Assembly (NCBI RefSeq): GCF_037392515.1
Contig: NC_090291.1
Location: 28,072,001 to 28,136,000 of the forward strand
Reading direction: 5' to 3'
Source: Haliotis asinina
Taxonomy: Eukaryota; Mollusca; Gastropoda; Lepetellida; Haliotidae
DNA length: 64,000 nucleotides
The first letter of the stretch is position 1. Each line of letters starts with the position of its first letter. The notes beneath the pieces are model-generated. The model saw only the letters and a list, made by a program, of their open reading frames with translations, did not search any database and was not told the DNA's origin. Position numbers and translations under genes: made by a program. Positions 22,630-36,000 of the stretch are shown here, one piece after another.

Positions 22630-23404
22630 GTTTACAATGGATGATTATTTTTAATCCTTCATTCGATTAACTGTTGATTATTTTCGATTCTCAGAACACC
22701 ACTAATGCAGACAAAATTTGATATATCACACAAACTTTGCCTGCGAACAGAGGGTATCATAGATCTGTCAGTGTTAAGATCCCCTGCATATAATCCAGGA
22801 AGCTCCCTCTGGTATGTCTCAGAAACAGTGTGGCTGTAGGTAGTCAAACATGGTGTGTCTTTATTGTGGAAACATGGAAAGACAACACAAATTCAGGACA
22901 GACATGACAGTTTGGTTGTTTGCAACAGCCCGTAAGAAGTTGGCCAGTCTGGTGCCATGACTGTAATTTGTTAGCAAAGCAGCCATGTTGTGATGAGACA
23001 ACTGCAAAGTATGCCTCTTTGTTTTTCAGTCACTTTGAGTCATTTGGAAGAGTTCAAAGCAAAAGCATCCCACATACGGACAGAAAGTAATCATCGTATG
23101 TGGTGGAATTAGAACTAAACTCAGGAAAAATAAAAACTTAACACTCATTATTTTCCAAACAGTGTTTTGAAACTTGAAAGAGTTGTTGTGAATATGGTTA
23201 AATGCATTGTCAAGGGCATTACGTCACACATTTATTCTACTGGTCGGGCCTACGTAGCAAGGGGGAGAGCACTCCACGTTAAAATCACGTTTCCACGTGC
23301 CACAAGTCACGTGACCTATTGATACATGTGCCCTTGATCTCACGGTAGCAAAATAGAGTGTCATTTCCGAAAAACACCGTTTTGTTACTTATTCGCTAAT
23401 TTGC
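22630..23404. other. Unassigned spacer between DIRS and Tc1 remnants
   Basis: No coding exon, tandem repeat or known element recognised. A short inverted pair (TCAAGGGCA near 23211 and TGCCCTTGA near 23329) lies before the transposase and may be a remnant of its left end, but no full terminal inverted repeat is visible. Confidence 0.5.
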
Positions 23405-24390
23405 AATGCCACGACTGTCAAACATTTAGAGTGAACGTGCCATTGGCATGCTCAATACGGGAACGTCTGTCACTGATGTTGCGAAGGTTATGGGATGCAG
23501 TCGACAGACCATCCATAGTCTCCAGACACGTGTACATCTAAATGGTACCACAGCTGAACGCCCCGTCCTCGTCGACCATGTGTGACGTCACACGCAGAAG
23601 ACCGACAGATTGTCTTTCGTCATTTGCGTAATCGGTTTGTCACTGTCACATCCACTAGGAATGTATTGTTTGGAGGACGAGTGACTGCCCAAACCATTCG
23701 AAATCTTCTGCTCGTCTTCATGCACGGCGACCATATCGTGGACCAATTCTAACCCGTTTCCGTTGACGCCAACGTCTTCTCTGGGTATGATGGCACCGGA
23801 GATGGACTCAGCGAGATTGGAATACGGTTGTGTTTAGTGATTATCAAGGTTCACATTAACCTTTACTGATGGAAGGGTCAGAATGCGGAGAAGACGAGGA
23901 GAACGCAATGCCCAGTGTTGCGTACAGGAAGTGGATCGATTTGGGGGGTGGTAGCGTTATGGTTTGGGATGATATCAACGGTCATACTCGATCCCGACTC
24001 ATTGTCATCCAGGGAAACCTTTAATGCGGCAGCAGGGATCAGGTGCTCGTTCCAGAGCTTTTGCCATTCATGGCAGCTCATGGCCCAGGTCTGACTTTCC
24101 AAAAGGATAACGCCAGACCTCATAATTTAAGAACGAATTTCCTCAGGAACACTGGCATCAATATCATGGAGTGGCCCTCAAGATCTCCCGACCTCAACCC
24201 AATAGAGCATGTGTTAGGCAGGCGGCTCCGGAAAGTAAGGAACTCTCCACAGAACTTGCAGGAGCTTGGTGCCATGTTGGTACTAATATGGCGGCGCATT
24301 CCCCAAGCTGTGTTCAGACGCATCATCCAATCCATGAGGAAACGTTGTATCGCAGTTGTGAACGCCCATGGAGGACACACTCGATATTGA
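23405..24390 (+). pseudogene. Tc1-like transposase, degraded
   Basis: Starts MPRLSN and shows the paired-type helix-turn-helix (ERAIGMLNTGTSVTDVAKVM, then GCSRQTIHSLQTR), broken by a stop at codon 8. The middle is scrambled by frameshifts, though IVFRHLRNRFV-like and HTRSRLIVIQGNL pieces are readable. The C-terminal catalytic part is open from 24043: the second Asp lies in FQKDNARPH and the Glu in SPDLNPIEHVLG, with 34-residue spacing as in Tc1. The frame ends HGGHTRY and a TGA at 24388-24390. This is a fossil cut-and-paste transposon inserted 0.8 kb from the DIRS element. Confidence 0.88.
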
Positions 24391-24532
24391 CATGATTTCA
24401 TTAAGTTTGTGACTCAAAGATCAAAGTGAAGCATTGGTATACTGTCTCCTTTCAGAAGTACTCAAGATGTGAGTGTCAGCACGCACGCATGTACGATTTC
24501 TTGTGTTCCATTTTCTTGTGATCACATTTTAG

Positions 24533-24665
24533 TGATCAACAGCCTGAACATGATCTACTCTACCGGAATCCGATGACATGCCAACCAAGTCGAGGAGCAT
24601 GACCACCCGATCACATTAGACGCCTCTTTAGTCAAGCATGAGTTACCGAAGACCAATTCTATCCG
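24533..24665 (-). mobile_element. SINE-A fragment
   Basis: Head half of SINE-A (GATGACATGCCAACCAAGTC, GACCACCCGATCACATTAG, GAGTTACCGAAGACC). The tail half is missing. Confidence 0.65.
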
Positions 24666-25954
24666 GATCATTACTGATCATATATATATATACGAGTCGT
24701 ATCGAGACCAGCGTCAATGAAAGTAAATGCTTTGACAGGACCAAGCCTTTTCGCACAGACCTGAGTCTCCCCGGTGGACCTTGTTTCAGGACATTACAGC
24801 GAACACATTTTTCATCGGGTTTTACAAACGCACTCGCACGCATCTTTGGCTGTCATCATTTATCAGTTATAATAAGATTGTTTAAGCCATCATTTCTTTA
24901 AACACAATGTTTTGCTGTGACAAATGTATCCTGTTTCTAACAGAATGTCACGAACATTACGGTGTATCTATTCGTGCTTAGACCTGTAAACTACTGGGGC
25001 TAGAGTGTTCTGACTTAGAATAAAAGTCATACAAGCGTCTTGTTCAGGGGTCAGATACAGCTTTTGGAGAAAGAAGGGGTGCACACTGTTGATAAAGAGG
25101 GGATGCGCACTTCACTTTCATGAGAGTTCACAGTGCCACCCCTGCACTCCACAATGGTTCCGACTATGTTGTCCACACATATACATTTCTATCGCGTTTA
25201 CTGACACAAATACATTGATCAGAGCACGCATCCTCGGACACACACTGAGACTGATAATCTGTCCTAAAATCAATTTAATTAGAATGGTTTTGGGTTAAGA
25301 ACAACAAAGTGCCCTGAAACTGTGATAAGCGAGTGTTCCATTCTAAGAAACGTAACCTTCTTCGTTGTGTCTGAACTATAACAATATGTTAGATGTGCAC
25401 GTATTCGAATCTCTATACCGCTTGGTTTGTATGGCACGTCCTTTCGTCAACCTGAACTTGACTTTTTAATGCATGTTTGCTAATTTTTCCAAAGTTCCAC
25501 AATTACAGAATTAGGAAGACGACACGTCAGCTAAAAGCACACGTCTGTCTTATATCGCGGTGTATTCATGATGTCTCGGAAATTTATGCTGATTCCAGGT
25601 TCCAGTCGACGCGTCAGTCAGTTTGCCATAGAAGAGACGGAGCCCACCTGACAGGACAGCGTGTTGCAATTTGTGACGTCACATTTCTGTGTCCTCATAC
25701 ATTTTCTCGGTGCCATTTGACTAGGTCAGCCATGCTTATAACTCTGTCATTCTCAACTGCACCATGGGATGCAAGCAGACAAAGATGCGATCTCAATACC
25801 AGCCGTCGTCAAAGGAAGGTCTCGAGGGCAAGATCAACTGTCCACGTGAGCTGTACTTGGCGAGTAGCCAGCTCACACCCTAGACTAAGGCTTAGTCTCT
25901 GAATATATATAATTTTGAAAGTAACAAACTAACTCATTTTAATTGAAAAGTATC

Positions 25955-26085
25955 TCCAAGGAAACCAGAGATTCGGAACCTGAGGAAATCTAGACTTGCT
26001 TCATTTAAGACTGTAACAGTGCAGAGAAGGCCTGGCATTAGGCAAAACAGTCTTGTTCAGGAGCTGTGAGACAGACTACACTGTT
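25955..26085. repeat. Member of a dispersed repeat family (three copies in window)
   Basis: Shares TCTAGACTTGCTTCATTTA and flanking GAACCTGA blocks with 41340-41485. It shares GAGACAGACT and the AATCTAGACTT region, more weakly, with 48575-48690. No terminal structure seen. Confidence 0.5.
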
Positions 26086-29000
26086 CACTGCCGGTTTATG
26101 AAGCAAGTTTAGAATCATTGTATTTCTATGTCATATATATGGCATAGGTTTAGGTTATATATGAGACAATGTGTGTGTGTGCGTGTGCGTGTGCGTGTGC
26201 GTATTAAATTCCAAACACAATATTTTGCAAGATAATGTCTTTACAAGAGACACAGGGAAAGTTTACAATCACGTTCTATACATGAATATTGGCATCGTTT
26301 ATCATCGTTTAAATCAAAGGTACCTGAAAAAAGGACAAGGTTCCAAGATATTATGAAAGAAAGAGACATATACTACACACAAGGTTAAGACATTCCTGTA
26401 GTTCATTGCATGCAGATATTCTTCGTGTTAATTTATCAGAGAGTAAGGTTTTCAATTGTGGTGGTTCAGTGGAAGATGCAAACCATGTTTTTTAATCAAG
26501 AGTATGAACTATCAAATGTTCACTCAGACATTGATACCATTCTTTACGGCAACCCTGCTCTGCCAAGCACATGTAATGAAAATACCTTTCGTCATGTGCA
26601 TAAATACATCGTACGAAGTAAGCGCTTCGACTGATGAATAATATGTCTTAATATTAGTATGGCCACTCATACGTCCATTCATTATTGTTCATGTTTCTGG
26701 TGGGAGCGGGCGGTAATAAGTTACATAACTTGTGCCCAATCCTTTTCAACATTGAATAAAATATGTTCAAACAACAATCTTGGCATAAGAATGATTAGCA
26801 AAAAGAATTAAATGCCTCTGAAAAGTTTAAGTTCATTCAATTTGATGCACTTTTAGATATTAGAGTACTTCATATAAGTTATCGGTGTGTTTTGACTTTG
26901 TCATATCAATAAGCGTTTTTGAAGAAATTTGGAATCTGAGTCTTAATGTTTAGAGTATAGTTTCATTTTGTTCTCTGCTGCTGCCTTTGTATAAATACCC
27001 TATGCTGAGAACTCCGTTGAAGACAGTGAGAGAGTCAGCATATGGAGGTATATTTTTATTTCAACAATGACCATATACGTTTTCCATTGTGATGAAACCC
27101 ACATAGACATCTGAAGCTCATAGACCAAGATACATTACTAGGACGAATCTGTCCAGTATGTTGTATCTTTGACCGAATACACTTGCCATTAATCAATTTT
27201 AAAAAGGCCGAAAAAGTTTTTTATCGCCTTTCATTTCCGATTTCACTGTCATCCACTGTTATAACGGCTTGCTTTACCTCGGCCTTATGGTAACGTTGTA
27301 TGCGTTTCCAAGGACTTCCCTTTATGTGCACACACCATATCTACACAAAGTTGTTATGAGAAGCGAACGTATACTGTAAAAGTGAGTGTTCAGGAATAGA
27401 GCGCCGAATAAGCATCAAAACTGTAACACTTCTTGAACATGTTAAAGTGTTCAGTTTTCTAACAGCATGTGTTCAGTTTTGAACATTTGGATATAGAACG
27501 CCTCTTTCTAGTCATCAGAACACTTCTTGAGCACTAGTGTTCCAGTTTTGAACATGTTCAAGTGTTCATTTTCTTAACACATTTACATGTTCAACGGCAT
27601 GTAATACTTCTTGAAACTGAACATTTTCTAAAATCCACGCAACATTCACAACGAAGGACGTTGTTTGTTCCAAGCCTGTACACTGGCGATGAACACTTGT
27701 GTAAAAACAGAACATATTTGACAGTTTTGTCAACAGTATGATGAAATACCACCATCGCAATATGAATTAATACAATAACGTTATTTATTTTTTAATAAAG
27801 ACATGAATCATAGAACATGTTGAAATTATTAATAAACCTGTCAGCAAAGGTACAGAAAAATATATATTGAATCAAAAAGTGAAAAAAAACAGACGACAAT
27901 CCAAACAATCAAACAGAAATATCTAACTTGCAAAAGAACAAAGTATATTAATTAGTTGAAATTGAAAAGCATTGTCGACTTTCAGGGCATTACAACTAAG
28001 AACAGTTATGTTCAACGTTGAATACTATAGTGTTCATGATTGAACACAAGCGTTCAATACTCTAACATCAACGACAATGTGTTATGAATAGAACGAGTTC
28101 ATTGTTCTTTCATTTTACTGCGATATATGATAAAGTCATAGTAAGATATTGGAGTGAAGGAATGAATTTTGCTTTTCAGAAGTAATAAAACAAACATACT
28201 GTACAGCCCAACAAACACACAATGTTTTCTGTAGGTTTCTGTCGGAAATGTTTCATGAAATTGTTCCTGTTAACATTTACAAGACGTAGGTGCAGATCCA
28301 TAATTTTGGAGGAGGGTGTTGTGTTATACATATTATGAAGTCTAAAGGTTAGAGGAACTGCACCTCAGGGACAATCCTCGTATTTTCAAACTGAAAATAT
28401 CTTGTAAGTTCCCTGAAATTGTAATCACATGAACGACTTCAAGACATATATTTAGCTAGATAAATTTAGCCTGAACACACGCCATCACGAAATAATTTGT
28501 ATTGTCTTTGTGATACTATACTCGTCCTTGTAACCCGAGTAAGTAAAACGTATTTACCCTAAAACAAATACTATGCAATGCAGTCCGTTCAAGTCCACTG
28601 TAGAATTTGGCAATGAAAAGGAACAGTCCGAACAGTGGACACTGGTGTAAATTAGCACAGTTTAAAGAAAAATATGAAAAAGTATCTGCTTCCTCGTAAA
28701 TTGTTCACGGCAGACTCTACGTATATTAGTCTAGAAAACATATTCTACTTCCTTAGTAAAGTTAGCTCAGTAGTAAAAAATAATATTGAGGCTAAGTTTC
28801 CTTGTACATGCACGAAGAGTTATCCCCCTTTCACTCAGTCGCGCAGTCAACTTCCCGGAAGTCAAGCAGAAGAATTAGTCGAAAACCCCAAGCATGGTTT
28901 GTTTATGGACATGTCTGTTGTAACATTTTTCTTTCAAAGGTCATCTTCTCTGTCATGAATACCAAAACATCCTCAAATGAAATGTGTTTTTGAAATGATG

Positions 29001-30053
29001 TGCATAATGATGATTATCCCCGCAAGACTGAATTGACTGAAATATAGGCTAATATAGTTCATAGGAATAAACTCGTACTCCAGTCATCTTGTCAAGGCCT
29101 ACGTCAACCACACCTAGGTATAGTGTGAAGTCGTCTAGTTATATAATGGACAAAGGCTAAATGGAATTATATTTTAGTTCATTTGAATCTATGATGTAGT
29201 GCAAAGTCGTCTAGATATATGCTGGACAACTGGAATTTCGGAGAGGTTTCTCCCGTTCCCCGATCTCAAATAGGCTAATATATATAAATTGATATGTAAC
29301 GTACATACTGGAGTTATTTACAAAACATATCACAACTGCTACTAGAGCACTCACAAAAATAACTAAAATAGAGTTGAACCACCTTGTGTTACCTCTGCTA
29401 ATCTGCGGGAAAATGATTATGGGGAATGGAGGGAACTCTTTTCTGCTGATTACAAATGTGATCATATTTTATTGTATTTATATGATATTCAGGCTTTGTT
29501 CTCTGACAATGAAGGAGTTGCTTGTTGGGCAATATAATGTAAACCCAGAGGAGTAAATTTACAGTGCGTTCTGCATGAAATGGAAAATGGTCACGCGAAA
29601 TATGTTAAAACCTTACAATTAATGGGTTGAATGTATTGCAAACATATTGTTATTTTGTCCCTATAAATGTATTAATGTCAGAAGGAAACTGAATGACCTT
29701 TGCTTGCATTAATAAAGTGACAAATATTGTCTGACCATATTAGAGCTGATTGTATCCCTGTCCTTGGAAACAAAGGCTTAAAAATGCGACAATAAGCAAT
29801 TGAGTTATCACATAAGTGTGGTCAGTTACTTATGTAACTTGCGTAGAAACAGTTACTTATATTCTGAACATATCTAGTTAATTTAATTAAAAGAAACTGA
29901 TATGGTGTTCAATGTGGGGCTATTTTAACCAGCTCACTGCTCTGTTCAGTTACCGTTGTTGAGTGTCAGGGTCTTTTAACTTTTTCAGGCATTTCAGTTC
30001 TGAATCCGGTCTGGTGATGAATGAGTCAAAAGAAGTAGCAGCTCAAATTAGAT

Positions 30054-33000
30054 ATGGAATCTGTTAAATCAAGGTTCCGGAAACTCTCCCTCAACCATGT
30101 GTGTTTTGTGGGACTGTGTGCGGTCATTGTATACTTGTTCCGAGCTGGAGATACCTATTACTTGAAACCAGTTTGGAGGAAACGAGTTGAGAGCCAGCAA
30201 TTTGCTAATGGTGCTTACCCAACAGATGGGGACAGGTTACCTCCCCCTGTCATCACTGACCTTGAAAGTGACGGTGTAAATGAGATAGTGCTGATAACAA
30301 ATGACATGAAACTGACGATCTTAGCTCTTCCTGAGATGCAAAATAAGGATGAGGGCACATTACCCCATGTGATTGTGAAACATAAAGTAACTCTGCCTTT
30401 ACTGAATGCTAAAGGTGACATAGTGAGTCGCCCCATTGTCATGAGGACAGGTTTCACTGAACCATATCAATCAATGGTGCAGGTGAGATCTCAGGTAAGA
30501 CTGCTGAAACCAGTAATTTATTATTCACTTCATAATAGAATGGTCAGGTTGTGAATTATAAATGATTCTCAGGTAAAATGATGTTAGAGTGAGTACATTT
30601 TCACCTTTTTTTGATCACATAAGATAATTTATGAATATTATTGATCACACAATTTTCATATTGATAATCATGAATAATTTTTCCTATCAACAATATTTCC
30701 AGCTATTGCTCATTTAGCCAACCCTACTTTTATCTACATTTATTATCTTGAAATGTTCAAATGTATTCGTGAGCAGAGAGTCAAACTCAAACAAACATAT
30801 CAACTTTAATTAATTGTAATTCAATTTTTAATTCAATTTTGTTCTATGCCAAATATTTTCTTGAAAAGACTAAGTATTATTCAGTAATGAATGATAAACA
30901 GCTATGGAATGTAAGTCCTCCTTGTTGCACAGATGATAGTGATAGCCACTGAAGACTGGCAGGTGCTGTGCTACAGTCCAGCGCTGGAGTTGGTGTGGAG
31001 GACATCCCTGATGCCAGCCGAGTCACTGAAGGAAGCACATGTCATGATGGCCATGGATGTGCTGGTCACCTCCCATTCAGTCAAGAAGAACGATGGTGGA
31101 CTCGTGATCATTGGAGGCAGCATGCTGCATAAGACCCATTTACCGACAGAGGAAGATATGTGAGTTGGTACAGAAAGGACATTTTGGTGATTTTGGTGAT
31201 TTCCCAATGTTAGCTGCTATGTTGCCTCAGAAATCAGCTTACACTGAACTTAATAATTGTTGTGGAATTGGTACAAGCTCACACAATATCACTGAATTGT
31301 CAACAAATAATTTCAACCACATAGTTTTAGGATTGCAATTTCAATGTGTTTCCACATAGTTTTAGGATTGCAGTTTGTATGTGTTTTCAAATAGGTATCT
31401 ATCTGGTAGCAGGAGACTTGCAAGTCAGGTAAAAAAGGCCTTCTGATCATCTGCAACTCTCCTCACTCTCTCTTATCCAGAGTGCATTTGCGGAACCACA
31501 CGGCGGAATCTCTAGACAGGGGCCATTTCTCAACATTTGCTGTCAGTGGTAGAAATGGGTCTTTGAGATGGAGCCATCTACCAGGAGATTTTGGCGAGCA
31601 GCCGCAGGACATCAAGGCACGGCCATTTAACTCTTCACGTCAGGTTCGGTGCTGCTTGTGGATGTCGCATGTTTCACAAACACTTTTTACCTTGTTTCTA
31701 ATAATGAACAGCACATGCTAGCTGCATCTGCCATTTGTAATCACTCGTGTCATTTCAGCACAAGCCGCGTGGCAACTTGTGTACCTCATGTGTCTTCCTT
31801 TAGAAAACTAGAAATGAACTTGTTGTTCAGCACTTATTATTGCAGGTAATGCAGATTCCAGGTAAGTACAGGTTAATTATGAACAAACAATTTGGACAAA
31901 TTTGATGAAAAAGCACAAGTGAAATCAACATATTTTGTTTTACTGGTTAAGACAGCAGTCATCAACAAGTGAATAGTGTATTCAGTAAAACATGGTGCAA
32001 TGTGTGAAACCCATCCCTGGTGTCCTCCTGCTGTGACATTGCTGGAACATTGATAAAAGAGCTGAAATAATCAAAACTCAGTTTCAGTAAAACATAATCT
32101 GCAAGTTGTATTCTGTCCTTGGCACAAGTTTGTTTTGGTATTTCAACACTTTATTTCACTTCAATATTTGAGTAGGAAATTCAAAAAAAACAACACAGGT
32201 TTTATAACTACAGTTAATAATCCTTATCCTTGACAAAGTGTCCAATTATCAGTCTTTTTCATCCATCTGGGACATGTACTGTGCGATATGTAGAGAATCT
32301 CACCCTAGTGTCAACTGTGGGATATATTGGATATATTACTATTTATTTTGTTGGTCCAATTGTCAAGGGAGAATTGTTTCTGCATGTATCAAATATGTCT
32401 GTCAATTGATTTTACTTCATCTGCTTTATCTTTCTGTTTCTGTGTTAGCTTCAAGAATGCGGCAGTAGTGGTTGGTTATGTCACCTTCAAGCACTCATAA
32501 AATCTACCTCTAGACCTCTTATCAGCATACATGTACAGACTTTGTTTGAATGTATCAGGTCTTTCAGTTTGTCATTCTCTTATTATGGCTTTATAGATTA
32601 TGTGAACTGTAGATACATTGAAAGTGTTTACCGTTGTGTTCTGTATATCATGAAAGTTTACAATGTTGTATTTTGTATGTTATGAAGACGTACAGTGTTG
32701 TGTTCTGTAAATTATTTAGGTGTTCGATGTCGTGTTCTGTACATTATATAGGTGTACAATGTTGTATTCTGTACATCATTTAGGTTTACAATGTTGTATT
32801 CTGTTCATTTTTTAGGCATACAATGTTGTATTCTGCACATTATGTGGGTGTACAATATTGTATTCTGTACATTATGTAGGTGTACAGTGTTGTATTCTGT
32901 GCATTATGTAGCTGTACAATGTTGTATTCTGTACATTATGTAGGTGTACAATGTTGTATTCTGTACATCATGTAGTTGTACAATGTTGTATTCTGAACAT

Positions 33001-36000
33001 TATTTAGGTGTACAATGTTATTGTGTACAGGAGGATGGAGGAGAACACCACTGGAAACTGGGCCTGAGAAAGAACAGACTGCACAAGGGGGAGGTGCCCT
33101 GGAGGTTCTACAGGGACAAGATAAAATCTTTGTTGGTGAGTTGATCTTTACACTGCCTGCTCTTGATATTGTCACAGGTCCTCTGTACAAGATTATCAAG
33201 GGATTCTTGAATGGAATAGTTGTACAGTACACCTTGCTGATTGCAAGGATGAAGTGGTTGACAAATCTGGTTATATAGAATTTGAGCTGCTTAAATTGTT
33301 GCCCATGCACTCCACCAGTGGTTGGACTAGGCTTGGTTTAAACTGTCTGTTAATACCACTGACTCGTGAATATCAACATTCATGCACCTTAGGTTAATCT
33401 GGTAAGGTCCCCTCCCACTAATTACTCAGATGACCACAAATCTACCTTTCTCCCTTTCAGCCCCACATGTGGACTGGCTTGGCGGACACCAAGTTCAAAC
33501 TGGCTCGCTTTCAGAAAGAGGCTCCTGTTCCAGAGACTGACGATGAAGATGAGGATCAAGAGCCCTTCCAGTCCACTGCTCTCAAGCCAGAGCACATTGT
33601 TGGATATGCCTATGGTGGTCTGAGACCACACAGTGATGATGAACACGTTGACAACCCCAACGCTGTTGTCATCCATCGAGACACAGGAGTAGAAGTACTC
33701 AATCTGCTGTCAGGTAAGGTGACAGGTCATCTGTGGGTGGCTTCTGATGCTAATAGACTAAGGTGTAGTGAATGTGTTTGTTCAATTTCTGAGTTTGATA
33801 AACACACAAAACAGTGACACCTTGCCTTGCATGTACACACAAAACATAGAGGCCATGCGTGTATGTACTCACAAGACAATGACATCATGTATGTATGGAC
33901 ACACAAAACAGTGACATCACGCCTTCCATGTACACACAGAATAGTGACATCAGGCCTTCCATGTACAACCAAAACAGTGATTTCATGTATGTATGTATGT
34001 ATGTATGTATGTATGTATGTATGTATGTATGTATGTATGTATGTATGTATGTATGTATGTATGTATGTATGTATGTATGTATGTATGTATAGCACTATAT
34101 GACATCACTCATTCATATGATTCTGAGGCACCCCTGGAGGATTCTGATTTAGGGAAGATTTCCGAGTCTAGTGCAACAACCTGGGTCAGACAATAAGGTG
34201 AGGAACAGTACCATGATGTTAAGGTATTTGTTTTGTCAGGATCAGTCCTGATTAACAATGGCTTCCTCAGCAAACATCAACAATAAACAGTCTGTGATAT
34301 CTGTCCCTAGGTCGCCCAATGACAAGAATGGAGTTCCTGCCCGACTCCTCAATCTACATGGACGTGGATGGAGACTGGGAGCCAGAGAAGATAACCTGGG
34401 GACAGTTCAAGGACCACACTGTGTGCTACCTGGAGATCTGGCGGCAGCAGCCAATCAAGGAGAAGCTAGACCAGCTGTCCGTCTGCATCTCAAAGCGGAT
34501 GGTGTGGACGCGGTCCTGGGCACTGGAGGAGGACTTCTACAAGAAATTGCCGCCTTACATCACCAAGAAGTAGGTCACCGGATCACCATGTATCCCTTTG
34601 TCAGTCTTTTAGGACTTACACGATGATCATGCTTATGGCTTGAGTGTTACTGTCTCTTGTTCGATTCACTGAAACACTGTCAAGTATAATGTTCCAATTC
34701 AGTTCTTGACTGCTACAGTATACTAGCTACTGCTCTGTCTTTCAATAAAACACTCATAGCAACTTGACTCAACTATGCTCATATTTCCTGAAGATTTGCA
34801 AATGCTTGATTTGAGTGTACACAACTGAATACTGACAGTTTGTGCCTACAGTCTTAAGTCACATCTCCGTAGGTCTTGAGACCTTATTGCTAATGTCTAC
34901 TTATAACATATTGTGTGTTTTTATGCCCCTGACCATTTCAGATGGGCTCATATTTCCTAGTAAATAGGTAAGTTACCTAGCCCTAAAGGAATTGTTAAAT
35001 AAGCATCGTTAGACATATCATGGTGTTCACCAGTGAATGCTGGAAACTGTCACCAATGATACGGTTCACATATTTAACACTATGTATTCTCTTGTTTTTG
35101 AGTATTCTGGTCTAAGGCATGACTGCTGTAAATGTGAATGAATTAAACTAATTGATAGCCTATCTCTTCAGTGTTGCCAAGAAGAAAGGAATCATCTCAC
35201 ATCTACTTGGTCGTCACTTGTCATCAGACTCCCGTTTTGACATTGTGTCCGTCACCAGCCTAGGCAGAGTGTCATCCTTTGATTTGGAGGGAAACATCCA
35301 CTGGCAGGTAGGAAGACTGGGATCTGTCCGATGCCTGGTAACAAGTCCCTGTGGCTTATGGGTAATAGGATATACAAGCACTGTCATTTCAAACACCGAC
35401 AGTGTAGGAAAGACTTCTAGGCTTTTGTTTTGGTGAAGAGTAACATTAGTGGACAACGCCTCCTGCATTAACCACTCACATAACATGACATTCTTTTCTT
35501 GAGCAATATTGTCTATCTGTTTTCTGGCTTATTTGATACCTGGTACACATGAACCGTGAAGATCTGGGTTAGAATTGATCTTCATTAATGGTATCCGGTG
35601 ATTGGGCTCACTGACTTGGTTGACAGATATCAGTGTATCCAAATTACATAGATTGATGCTTATGCTGCTGATCACTGGATTGTTTGGTCCAGACTGGATT
35701 AAGTACAAACCTCCATACATCTGGAATATTGCTGAATGCTGCGTAAAACTGAACTCACTCATTCACTCACTCACCAGGTACACTTATTACCCTATCTCGT
35801 TACGTCATCACTACTGAAGCTGATGACTGGATGTCACAAGTTTTACTGAAAACAATGAAATTCCTAGGACACACTCTGTCTGTTGCAGGCACAAACCGTG
35901 GCAACATGGTCAACCCTGGCTGCTGCAGTGAGGAAAGACAGGAAGAGACAACAGGCCAGCACCAAGGAGTTCTTTGATTCTTTCATGCCCAGCAGGGTCC

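Larger units (their letters stand above)
24400..30053. other. 5.6-kb gene-poor interval
   Basis: No conserved coding exon recognised on either strand. It holds a SINE-A fragment (24533-24665), a (TG)n/(CG) microsatellite at 26168-26203, a member of a dispersed repeat at 25955-26080, and clusters of TGTTC/GAACA words at 27415-27605 and 28010-28110. The longest open frame (25477-25902) has no domain signature or splice context. The promoter of the gene at 30054 should lie at the right end, but no clear element is placed. Confidence 0.5.

Noticed and set aside
25477..25902. 141-codon plus-strand open frame
   Set aside because: No recognisable domain, basic low-information composition, no splice context; overlaps ordinary intergenic sequence.
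28674..28958. 94-codon plus-strand open frame
   Set aside because: AT-rich, no domain, no splice signals, and no conservation evidence available.
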